NCBI GenBank assembly: GCA_028818695.1
Contig: JAPPNK010000029.1
Coordinates: forward strand, 25,478 to 89,477
Reading direction: 5' to 3'
Origin: Candidatus Poribacteria bacterium
Lineage (GTDB): Bacteria; Poribacteria; WGA-4E; GCA-2687025
DNA: 64,000 bases
Shown piece after piece: positions 42,776 to 50,244 of the stretch. A model generated the notes under the pieces. That model made no database searches and had not been told where the DNA came from. It saw only the letters and a list, made by a program, of their open reading frames with translations. Within the stretch, counting starts at the first letter, position 1. The number at the start of each line of letters is the position of its first letter. Position numbers and translations under genes: made by a program.

Positions 42776-43567
42776 ATGAAACGCCGAAAACGACGCTTCT
42801 CCATCAGTTATGTCCTGATCCCTGTCTGCCTCATCATCACAGGGGCTTATCTGATCATGATCGGCCCTGAGCTCTGGAAAGACAACCCGACGCATATCGA
42901 CCATGCGACGCAGCAGTTCAACTTAAAAATGAAAGCGGCGACCACAACCGCCGCCCAAGCCGAAGATACCGGAAACTTCGAACTGGCGTTCAGCGCCTAC
43001 AGGGAAGCGATAGGGATTCGCCCCAAGAACTCCCAAGCGCACAACGACTTCGGCGCAGTCCTGATGAAAGCAGCAGAAGCGCAATTGGAGCCGATGGAGG
43101 CGCCGATAGATCTGGCGGGATACGCCATCGAATTCGATCACAATCCGCTCATCACGTTCGACTTTATCAAAACAACCCTGCGGTCGATACCGAGCGCGAA
43201 ATCGGGCCAGTTCCAATTCGAAGTGCGCAAAGATGTTCGCAACCTGATCCATGACCATATGGAGATTTGGAACAAAAACGGCAAACGGGCGACCATGTCG
43301 AGCCATCCGCTCCGCACAGAGGACGACGGCACGACGATCTACTCCGTTTACCTGATTTACGGAAAGGCCGCAAGTTACATCGAATCGGCGGAGAAACGCT
43401 TCCGCCGCGCGATTGAACTGACGCCTGAATACGCGGTCGCCTACCGCAACTTGGGCGCGGTGTTCATGCTGCTGCAGCAGCCTGCCGATTCAAAGAGAGT
43501 CCTGCAGCAGGCTTTGCGCTTCAATCCGAAAGACCGGGATTTGCAGCGGTATCTCAACAGGCTATAG
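42776..43567 (+). CDS. Membrane-anchored TPR-like protein
   Basis: This 263-residue protein has one N-terminal membrane segment (about 12-30) after a very basic start (MKRRKRRFSISYVL). A TPR motif (NFELAFSAYREAIGIRPKNSQAHNDFGAV) is followed by a non-repeat middle. Two further TPR-like units lie near the C-terminus (AEKRFRRAIELTPEYAVAYRNLGAV and SKRVLQQALRFNPKDRDLQRYL). It is a likely protein-protein adaptor at the membrane. The start has AAAGGAGG 9 bases upstream. Confidence 0.8.
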   Translation: MKRRKRRFSISYVLIPVCLIITGAYLIMIGPELWKDNPTHIDHATQQFNLKMKAATTTAAQAEDTGNFELAFSAYREAIGIRPKNSQAHNDFGAVLMKAAEAQLEPMEAPIDLAGYAIEFDHNPLITFDFIKTTLRSIPSAKSGQFQFEVRKDVRNLIHDHMEIWNKNGKRATMSSHPLRTEDDGTTIYSVYLIYGKAASYIESAEKRFRRAIELTPEYAVAYRNLGAVFMLLQQPADSKRVLQQALRFNPKDRDLQRYLNRL

Positions 43568-43571
43568 CCCG

Positions 43572-44534
43572 TTGAACATCAACCTGCTGTTCGGCGACCC
43601 TTGGCGAAGAAGGGGTTTGCGGGAGCTCTTCATAGACGCCTTCCGCCTTTACGGCGCGACTCTTCGGCAGACGGCTCCTGCCGCGCTCCTTTTTTTGCTC
43701 ATTGGAGCTGCCTTAGGAGGCTTGACCGCTTACGCCTTGTGGGTCTGGGTTCCATTGCCGTTCGGAGCGGAACATGCGGCGGCAGGCTCGGCCGCCGCAT
43801 TGACATGCGTTCTTTGCCTTAGCCCGTTCGGATCGGCGATGACGGCGCGCATCGCCGCATGCGCATGGACGCAAACGCGCCCGCCGATCGGCATACGGCG
43901 CCTTCGTCTGACGGGGGCTGCCGCTTTTTTGGCGTTCCCGTCGATGATACTGGTTTACGCCTTCCCTTACGGCGCGCTCGCCCTTGTCTTCTCCTTTTGG
44001 TGGATGTTTTCCCCCCATGCCGCGCTCATTGAGGGAGACGGGGGGCGCGCCGCCCTTCGACGAAGCCGTATGCTGTCTCTCGGAGAATTCAACTCGGCTG
44101 CGCTGCCAGGAGCCGTCTCGCTCTCCGCTGCGCTTGTCGCGCTCATGATGATTCAGGCAATGCGCCCCGCTGCGCCTCCGCGGGGCTTCAACGAACTGGA
44201 GAGCGGCGACTACATTTATAGGCTTCAAGAGGGGGAACGGTACGACCCGAAGGGGAACTACTTGATTCAAGGCGAGCGTCAGACGCCGTATCCAAGCGAG
44301 ACGGAGTACGACCCCGATATGAACGCGATTCGTCTGCCGGCGCCTGAACCGACGGGACCGGCGGCTGCGCTGTTATGGGCGGGGCTTCCGACGGCGGCGG
44401 CGGCGCTTCTTGAGCCTGTTCGTTGGTGGGCGCAGTGTCTGCTTTATTATCAGTTCCGTTTGCGGAATGAAGGAATCAGCCCAGAGCAGATCGCAAGAGA
44501 AATGGAAGAAGAAGCGGACGAGATCGACCTATGA
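43572..44534 (+). CDS. Multi-pass membrane protein of unknown function
   Basis: This 320-residue protein has about five hydrophobic segments (around residues 35-58, 65-90, 115-145, 170-200 and 255-285). A soluble loop, FNELESGDYIYRLQEGERYDPKG..., lies before the last one, and the C-terminus is acidic. No family is recognised. It starts at TTG 43572, 4 bp after the TPR gene, with no better start nearby. Its stop overlaps the next gene as ATGA, so it belongs to the argD-to-pyrD gene run. Confidence 0.7.
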   Translation: MNINLLFGDPWRRRGLRELFIDAFRLYGATLRQTAPAALLFLLIGAALGGLTAYALWVWVPLPFGAEHAAAGSAAALTCVLCLSPFGSAMTARIAACAWTQTRPPIGIRRLRLTGAAAFLAFPSMILVYAFPYGALALVFSFWWMFSPHAALIEGDGGRAALRRSRMLSLGEFNSAALPGAVSLSAALVALMMIQAMRPAAPPRGFNELESGDYIYRLQEGERYDPKGNYLIQGERQTPYPSETEYDPDMNAIRLPAPEPTGPAAALLWAGLPTAAAALLEPVRWWAQCLLYYQFRLRNEGISPEQIAREMEEEADEIDL

Positions 44535-45469
44535 CGCGAACAGGCTTCCTATACAGCCCTGAATTCAAGAACCATGACACCGGAAACGCGCACCCCGAGC
44601 GGCGGCAGCGCATGAGCGCGGCGGAGCGCGCCCTCGCCGACGCTGGACTGCTTCAGCGTCTGATTCAGATTGAGCCGGCGCTGGCGCATGAGTCGGATCT
44701 GCTGCGCATCCATTCAGAAGAGATGGTCAAGCGCGCCAAAGCCGCTTCAGAAGCGGGCGGCGGACATTTGGACATGGACACGGTTGCGTCCGAAGGCACC
44801 TATGCGACGGCGCTTTTGGCAGTCGGGGCGGCGATGCGCGCCGTGGAGGCTGTCGGCGAAGGAGCGGCGGAGAACGTCTTTGTCTGCGTCCGTCCGCCAG
44901 GACATCACGCGACGCCTATCCGAAGCATGGGCTTCTGCATCTTCAACTCGATTGCCGCCGCCGCAAAGCATGCGCAGATGAATTGCGGATTTGAGCGCGT
45001 CCTCGTCGTCGACTGGGATGTCCATCACGGAAACGGGACGCAGGATATTTTTTATGACGACCCGTCCGTTTTCTTTTTTTCAATCCATCAGCATCCGCTT
45101 TATCCTGGAACAGGAATGTCTAGCGAGCGCGGAAGAGGCGCCGGCGACGGAGCCACGCTCAACATTCCCGTTCCCCCCGGCAGCGGGGACGACGAATATA
45201 TCCGCGCGTTTGAAGAGCGTTTGCTGCCCGCCGCCGAAGAGTTTAAACCGAATCTCGTTCTGATCTCCGCCGGCTTTGACGCCCACGAGCTGGACCCGCT
45301 CGGAAGCGTCAACATCACAACAGGCGGCTTTGGAAGGCTTACGGACATCGCGCGCGGGATCGCCGAGGAGCATTGCGGCGGTCGGCTTGTCTCTGCGCTG
45401 GAAGGCGGGTATAACCTGAAGGGCCTCGGCGACTCCATCGTCCGCCATCTTGAAAGGCTTTCAGCGTAA
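44531..45469 (+). CDS. Histone-deacetylase-family hydrolase
   Basis: This 312-residue protein is a class II-type arginase/HDAC fold deacetylase. It has the charge-relay histidines in RPPGHHATP, the zinc ligands in DWDVHHGNGTQ, D in SAGFDAHELDP, and the terminal EGGYN. Bacterial members deacetylate acetylpolyamines, acetoin-related compounds or acetylated proteins. The substrate here is unknown. It is translationally coupled to the preceding membrane-protein gene. Confidence 0.9.
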   Translation: MTRTGFLYSPEFKNHDTGNAHPERRQRMSAAERALADAGLLQRLIQIEPALAHESDLLRIHSEEMVKRAKAASEAGGGHLDMDTVASEGTYATALLAVGAAMRAVEAVGEGAAENVFVCVRPPGHHATPIRSMGFCIFNSIAAAAKHAQMNCGFERVLVVDWDVHHGNGTQDIFYDDPSVFFFSIHQHPLYPGTGMSSERGRGAGDGATLNIPVPPGSGDDEYIRAFEERLLPAAEEFKPNLVLISAGFDAHELDPLGSVNITTGGFGRLTDIARGIAEEHCGGRLVSALEGGYNLKGLGDSIVRHLERLSA

Positions 45470-45473
45470 AGCG

Positions 45474-46274
45474 ATGAAATCGGACGCGGCAGGAACCATC
45501 TTAGAAAAGCGGCGGCCCGCGCCGAACCATGTTTGGATGCGCATCGCGGACGTCTGGGGAAGGGAGGCGGCGGAGCCAGGGCAGTTTCTTCATCTGCTCT
45601 TGCCCGATCAGACAGGGCTGCTTCTTCGCCGCCCTTACACGATCTACAGACGCCGTCCAGGGGAGGTCGAAATTCTGTTTCAGATTGTCGGCAGCGGAAG
45701 CGGCGCGTTAGCCGAGCTTCCCGTCGGCGGAAAGGCGAAGTTGATCGGTCCCCTTGGAAACGGCTTTAGCCTTCCAAAACGAGGGGAGACCGCCTATATC
45801 GTGGGCGGGGGAGTCGGCATGGCGTCGCTGTTTCTATTGGCGGAGCGTCTTGCGCAGAGCGACAGCGCGGTTCGCGTCTTCATCGGCGCCCGCAGCTCCG
45901 AGTATCTCCTCTGCCGAGACGACCTTGAGCCGCTCGGACTGGACATACGCGCCGCTACGGACGACGGCAGCGAAGGGTATCATGGGTATGTGACCGACCT
46001 GTTCGCCGAGACGGTCGACAGGGAGGCGCCGGAAAAACCTGTCGTCTATGCGTGCGGACCGAAGGCGATGATGCAAGCGTTGTCCCGCGCCGCAAAGGAA
46101 CGGGGCATATCGGCGCAATGCGCTCTAGAAAACCGCATGGGATGCGCGATGGGCGTCTGCCTCGGCTGCGTCGTTCCCATCATGCGCGGCGGCGAAATGG
46201 AATATGAACGGGTCTGCATCGAAGGGCCTGTGTTTGACTCCAGCCGCGTTCTGTGGGATAAATACCGCATATGA
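45474..46274 (+). CDS. pyrK: Dihydroorotate dehydrogenase electron transfer subunit
   Basis: This 266-residue flavoprotein of the ferredoxin-reductase fold has FAD-binding LLLRRPYTIYR (about 50-60), GPLGNGF, and the NAD-binding IVGGGVGMASL. At the C-terminus four cysteines (GCAMGVCLGC plus VC) hold the [2Fe-2S] cluster. It passes electrons from PyrD to NAD in pyrimidine synthesis. The ATG at 45474 is 4 bp after the HDAC stop, and a TTG at 45450 is an alternative start. pyrD follows, confirming the assignment. Confidence 0.92.
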   Translation: MKSDAAGTILEKRRPAPNHVWMRIADVWGREAAEPGQFLHLLLPDQTGLLLRRPYTIYRRRPGEVEILFQIVGSGSGALAELPVGGKAKLIGPLGNGFSLPKRGETAYIVGGGVGMASLFLLAERLAQSDSAVRVFIGARSSEYLLCRDDLEPLGLDIRAATDDGSEGYHGYVTDLFAETVDREAPEKPVVYACGPKAMMQALSRAAKERGISAQCALENRMGCAMGVCLGCVVPIMRGGEMEYERVCIEGPVFDSSRVLWDKYRI

Positions 46275-46323
46275 GCGGATTCACAGCCGCTTCAAAACAG
46301 AAATCATTAGCGAAGGCGTTGCC

Positions 46324-47262
46324 ATGAACGGCTTCCGACCGGATATGAGCGTCGATATCGGCGGGTTTAAAATGAAAAATCCCGTCATGACCGCTTCAGG
46401 AGCCTTCGGCTACGGCTCGGAATACGCCGACTTTGTGGATCTGAACCTGCTGGGCGGCGTCGGAGTGAAGTGCCTGACGCTTGAACCGCGCAAAGGAAAC
46501 CCCCCGCCGCGCATCTGCGAAACGCCCAGCGGCATGCTGAACACCATCGGCTTGCAGAATGTCGGCGTTGACGCGTTCTTGAGCGACAAACTGCCCTATC
46601 TGCGCAGTTTCGATACCGCCGTTCTCGTCAACCTCTCCGGCAACACGGTGAATGAGTACGAAAACATATGCAGACTCATTGACGAGGCGGACGGCGTCCA
46701 CGGCATTGAGCTGAATGTGTCATGCCCCAACATCGACAAGGGCGGGATGGCGTTTGGAGTGGACGCCGAAGCTCTTGAGACGCTTGTCTCCAAATGCAAG
46801 GAGGCGTCCGATCTGCCCGTGATTGTGAAGTTGACCCCGAATGTGACGGACATCGCGGCGATGGCGGAGGCGTGTGAAAAAGCGGGCGCGGACGGCCTCT
46901 CGCTCATCAACACGCTGCTGGGTATGTCTATCGACGTCTCGACCCGCCGGCCGAACCTGTCGCGCGTTGTCGGGGGTTTGTCCGGTCCTGCGGTGAAGCC
47001 GATTGCGCTGCGCATGGTGTGGGAGGTGTCGCGGGCGGTCTCTCTGCCGATTATCGGGATGGGCGGAATTATGAACGCGGAGGATGCGCTGGAGTTTATC
47101 TTGGCGGGGGCTTCGGCGGTCGCGGTCGGGACTGCCAATTTTACGAACCCGCGCGCTTCGGTTGAGATTGTTGAAGAGATGGAGCGGTACTTCAGAGAGA
47201 GCCGCGTCTCTTGCGTTGACGATTTTCGCGGACAGCTTCTGATAGACGATGAGGGCGAATGA
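46324..47262 (+). CDS. pyrD: Dihydroorotate dehydrogenase, class 1B catalytic subunit
   Basis: This 312-residue TIM-barrel FMN enzyme has the N-terminal GGFKMKNPVMTASGAFGYG, the catalytic Cys in ELNVSCPNIDKGGMAFG (class 1 enzymes), the LSGPAVKPIALRMV stretch, and the phosphate-binding GMGGIMNAEDALEFILAGA. Together with pyrK it oxidises dihydroorotate to orotate with NAD. The start is the ATG at 46324, with GAAGG upstream, inside a longer open frame that overlaps pyrK. A MITE-like repeat begins 21 bp after the stop. Confidence 0.94.
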   Translation: MNGFRPDMSVDIGGFKMKNPVMTASGAFGYGSEYADFVDLNLLGGVGVKCLTLEPRKGNPPPRICETPSGMLNTIGLQNVGVDAFLSDKLPYLRSFDTAVLVNLSGNTVNEYENICRLIDEADGVHGIELNVSCPNIDKGGMAFGVDAEALETLVSKCKEASDLPVIVKLTPNVTDIAAMAEACEKAGADGLSLINTLLGMSIDVSTRRPNLSRVVGGLSGPAVKPIALRMVWEVSRAVSLPIIGMGGIMNAEDALEFILAGASAVAVGTANFTNPRASVEIVEEMERYFRESRVSCVDDFRGQLLIDDEGE

Positions 47263-47282
47263 GAAGGCGAAACGGCGGCGTC

Positions 47283-47449
47283 CTGACCTCATGCTAAAGT
47301 TGGGACAATTGAACGAATGATCTCTCTATTTATGGGAAAAAGGCGTCGCCAACCAGACCGTCATTCCCGCGCAAGCGGGAATCTAGAGGCGCCGCAGAAA
47401 CCGTCCGCATCCGCCCGCCGACATGTCTCAACTAAAGACATAAGGTCAG
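47283..47449 (+). mobile_element. MITE-like element, copy A (167 bp)
   Basis: The ends form imperfect terminal inverted repeats of about 25 bp (CTGACCTCATG... at 47283-47307 and its complement at 47424-47449). The interior has a perfect hairpin ATTCCCGC-GCAA-GCGGGAAT (47363-47382). CGTC flanks both ends (47279-47282 and 47450-47453), a possible target duplication. There is no open frame of note. The same element recurs at 52105-52273 in the same orientation with roughly 85% identity by eye. Confidence 0.8.
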
Positions 47450-47459
47450 CGTCGTCAGG

Positions 47460-47488
47460 TTGCATTCCGAAGCCGCATCGGTTATTGT
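47460..47488 (+). promoter_or_regulatory. Possible promoter for the SDR-CoxIII fusion gene
   Basis: TTGCAT (47460-47465) and TATTGT (47483-47488) are 17 bases apart. They begin 11 bp after the end of the MITE-like element and lead to the ATG at 47537. Confidence 0.4.
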
Positions 47489-47536
47489 TTAATTCGGCTC
47501 AATCCGAGCTGGATTTGAAACGACGGAGCGGACGAT

Positions 47537-49153
47537 ATGAAAGTGTTTGTGACCGGCGCGACAGGTTTTATCGGGCGGTACACGCTGCGGAAGCTGTCGG
47601 AAGCCGGGCATGAAATACGCGCGTTAACGCGCCCTGGGAGCGAAGACAAGCTTGCGGATATGCCGGACGTTGAAACGGTCTCAGGCGACATCAACGACCC
47701 CGAATCGCTTGACGGAGCAATGGACGGATGCGAAGCGGTCGTCCATCTTGTCGGAATCATTCAGGAGCGGCCTGAAGCGGGCGTTACGTTTGAGCGCATC
47801 CACCTTGAAGGCGCCAAAAACATCATTGACGAGGCGAAAAAAGCGGGAGTCTCCCGTTTCGTCTTGATGAGCGCCAACGGCGTCAAATCGAGAAAGACGG
47901 CTGTCTCCGCATACCAATGGACAAAATACGAGGCTGAAGAGTACCTGAAAGAAAGCGGGCTGGAATATGTCGTCTTTCGCCCGTCGGTCGTCTTCGGCCG
48001 CCCTGAAACTGGACAGCCCGAATTCGCGTCCCAGTTGACGCGCGATCTGCTCGGAATGCCGCTCGCGCCGCTGCCGCTTTTCAAGGCGGGCCTTCCAACG
48101 CTGGCGGAGCTGGTCAAAAGCATGTTTCCGTTCGCCAAAAAGTGGCAAAGCTCGCTCGCGGCGGAAGGCTCCACATTTGAGCTGCAGCCCGTTTCTGTCG
48201 AGAACCTGTCGGACGCGATCGCGCAATCGGTCGATCTGCCCGCGGCGCGCAACCAGACCTACGAAGCCGGGGGGCGCGACCGCCTGCGCTGGGGGGAGAT
48301 GCTGGACATACTCACGGAGGCTTCTGGACGCAAAAAGCCGCGCTGGAAAGCGGTCGTCCCCGCGTTCATGATTCATATACTCCTGAGCCTGCCGGGCATC
48401 CGCAACCTGCTGCCGCTCTCGCATGATCAGCTCGACATGCTGCTGGAGGGCAATGTCTGTTTAGAGACCGCCTTTTTCCGCGACTTCGATATTCAGCCGA
48501 TTCCGTTCAACGCCGAAACGGCCGCCTACGCCTCCGAAGTGGAAGCGGTAAAGCCTGAAAAAGAAGCCGAATTTCTGCTGCGCCATTATGACCACCCCGT
48601 CCCGAATACAGGCGTTTCGCATGCCAAATTCGGCATGTGGGTCTTTCTCGCTACGGAGGTGATGTTCTTCACGGGGCTTATCGGCGCCTATGTTGTGTTG
48701 AGAAACGCGACGCCCGACTGGCCCGACCCGAGCGATCGGCTCAGTCTCGGCCTGACCGCTGTCATGACCTTCATATTGATCATGAGCAGCGTCTCGCTCG
48801 TGATGGGGCTGTCGGGGCTGCAGCAGGGGCGCATGGGCAAATTCAAGCTGTATTTTGCGCTGACCGTCCTGTTCGGCGCGACCTTTGTCGGACTGCAGGC
48901 GTATGAATGGAACCATTTCTTAGCGAAGCATCTGCCGAGCGAGGACATGTTTTGGAGCGTCTTTTACACGCTCACAGGCTTTCACGGGGCGCATGTCACC
49001 ATCGGCGTGATCGCTCTGATCTGGGTTTTTGTGCAGGGCTTGCGCGGCGTTTACACCCCGACCAGCCACAACACCGTTGAGATGACAGGGCTTTACTGGC
49101 ATTTCGTCGACCTCGTCTGGATCATTCTCTTCACAATCATTTACCTCATTTAA
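47537..49153 (+). CDS. Fusion of NDUFA9-like SDR protein and cytochrome c oxidase subunit III
   Basis: This is a 538-residue open frame with two unrelated parts. Residues 1 to about 330 are an atypical short-chain dehydrogenase of the NDUFA9/NmrA type: Rossmann GATGFIG at 7-13, VVHLVGIIQE, and RPSVVFGR. From about 350 to the end comes a haem-copper oxidase subunit III with five membrane segments, starting SHAKFGMWVFLATEVMFFTGLIGAYV. It also has NHFLAKHLPSEDMFWSVFYTLTGFHGAHV and ends ETGLYWHF-like (MTGLYWHFVDLVWIILF). No stop or frameshift separates them. A GTG near the junction has no ribosome binding site, so a true fusion is favoured. Subunit IV follows; subunits I and II are not in the window. 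Confidence 0.85.
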   Translation: MKVFVTGATGFIGRYTLRKLSEAGHEIRALTRPGSEDKLADMPDVETVSGDINDPESLDGAMDGCEAVVHLVGIIQERPEAGVTFERIHLEGAKNIIDEAKKAGVSRFVLMSANGVKSRKTAVSAYQWTKYEAEEYLKESGLEYVVFRPSVVFGRPETGQPEFASQLTRDLLGMPLAPLPLFKAGLPTLAELVKSMFPFAKKWQSSLAAEGSTFELQPVSVENLSDAIAQSVDLPAARNQTYEAGGRDRLRWGEMLDILTEASGRKKPRWKAVVPAFMIHILLSLPGIRNLLPLSHDQLDMLLEGNVCLETAFFRDFDIQPIPFNAETAAYASEVEAVKPEKEAEFLLRHYDHPVPNTGVSHAKFGMWVFLATEVMFFTGLIGAYVVLRNATPDWPDPSDRLSLGLTAVMTFILIMSSVSLVMGLSGLQQGRMGKFKLYFALTVLFGATFVGLQAYEWNHFLAKHLPSEDMFWSVFYTLTGFHGAHVTIGVIALIWVFVQGLRGVYTPTSHNTVEMTGLYWHFVDLVWIILFTIIYLI

Positions 49154-49164
49154 GGGCAAGCGCC

Positions 49165-49533
49165 ATGAGCGAACCGCAACACGCCGAAGACCACACGCCG
49201 CATGAATCGCACGACGCCGCCTACTGGAAGGTTCTGGGCGCGCTTGCTGTCTTCACGGCAGTTGAGTTGGCGATCCCGTCCGTTCTGCCGGAGCCGCGCT
49301 GGCTGCTGGTCGTCCTGATGATGCTGACCGCGGTCGCGAAGGCGGCGGGCGTCGCGCTGTACTATATGCACATTAAATATGAGAAGCCGTTGGTGGCGCT
49401 GCTTGCCTTTTCGCCGATCATCTTTGTCGGCATCTTCTTTTTTCTGATCATGGCGGACATCACCGAGGTGGACAGAGGCGGCTGGACATTTCCTGAAACG
49501 CAGGTCGAAACGAAAGCGGACGAGGCGCATTGA
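49165..49533 (+). CDS. Cytochrome c oxidase subunit IV family protein
   Basis: This 122-residue membrane protein has a His-rich start (HAEDHTPHESHDAAYWKV) and three hydrophobic segments. It contains the AKAAGVALYYMHIKYEKP motif typical of the prokaryotic subunit IV family (PF03626). It lies 11 bp after the fusion gene carrying subunit III, which fits the usual III-IV order of bacterial oxidase operons. Confidence 0.88.
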   Translation: MSEPQHAEDHTPHESHDAAYWKVLGALAVFTAVELAIPSVLPEPRWLLVVLMMLTAVAKAAGVALYYMHIKYEKPLVALLAFSPIIFVGIFFFLIMADITEVDRGGWTFPETQVETKADEAH

Positions 49534-49585
49534 GACCGTCGCGCCATTGATGCAATCAATAGGCGCGCGTCAAGGAGGATTTTGC

Positions 49586-49972
49586 ATGAGACGGTACCAT
49601 CTAGACCCTGTTGAGGAAATCTTGGCGACGCTTAGCGGTGTTTCAATAGACGCGGTTATATCTGCGCTGGAGGAGCAATTGACAGTTGGGCAGCTCGCCC
49701 GCCTATCGGCAGCATATGCGGAGATAGGTCGTCGTTTACACAAAACCGTGCAAGAAGCGGCAGTCGAACGCGCCCGCAATGAAAAACAATTTACCGACGA
49801 TGGCGTCGAGTTTAAGCATCGCAGGGCGTATCAACAAACGCGTGTTAACGCGGGCGAGATACGGGAACGGTATCCTGTTGAAAGACACCCCGGCCTTTAC
49901 AAAAGGGTCTCTATCAAAGAGTTTGTTACCATAAGGATACGACGAAGACTCCCGCCAGAGCGGAGAAGATAG
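49586..49972 (+). CDS. Hypothetical protein (128 aa)
   Basis: This frame starts at ATG 49586 with an excellent ribosome binding site (AAGGAGG, 7 bases). The first 65 residues look helical and structured (DPVEEILATLSGVSIDAVISALEEQLTVGQLARLS). The rest is highly basic and ends RRRLPPERRR, suggesting nucleic-acid binding. No family is recognised. It follows the oxidase genes by 52 bp but has no evident functional link with them. Confidence 0.55.
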   Translation: MRRYHLDPVEEILATLSGVSIDAVISALEEQLTVGQLARLSAAYAEIGRRLHKTVQEAAVERARNEKQFTDDGVEFKHRRAYQQTRVNAGEIRERYPVERHPGLYKRVSIKEFVTIRIRRRLPPERRR

Positions 49973-50025
49973 GGGATGTTTGTTATAGGCGCTATTCATA
50001 TCCAAACCTCTATATACGCCGCCCG

Positions 50026-50244
50026 CTACATCTCCACAGCCTGAGGCTCCCCGCTTTCTAACGACCTTTCCGCCACCTTGACCGCTGCTTCGCATGCTAA
50101 GACATGTGCTTCTTCTATTTCACAAGGAGCCTTGCCCTTCGCCGCGTCTGCAAAATGCTCCAGCTCAATCCTGTATGAATCGGCGAACTGTTCTGGAAAC
50201 GAATAGAGCGGGTTGGGCAGCTTCGTTCCGTTCAACGCGCTTTC
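50026..50244 (-). pseudogene. C-terminal remnant of a Gfo/Idh/MocA-family oxidoreductase
   Basis: About 70 codons without a proper start encode NPLYSFPEQFADSYRIELEHF...GKAPCEIEEAHVLACEAAV and SLESGEPQAV. This is the typical C-terminus of a Gfo/Idh/MocA sugar oxidoreductase, which would need some 270 further residues upstream. The frame is instead cut off at the TAG stop of the glycosyltransferase gene, with which it is in phase. The best explanation is a gene remnant left by a deletion or rearrangement. Confidence 0.65.

Noticed and set aside
47283-47449. MITE considered as a riboswitch or small RNA
   Set aside because: A second copy with the same inverted ends sits before an unrelated gene, and the ends are typical of a transposable element.
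49736-50095. 119-codon minus-strand frame between the hypothetical gene and the oxidoreductase remnant
   Set aside because: It runs antisense to the hypothetical gene that has an excellent ribosome binding site and shows no motifs.
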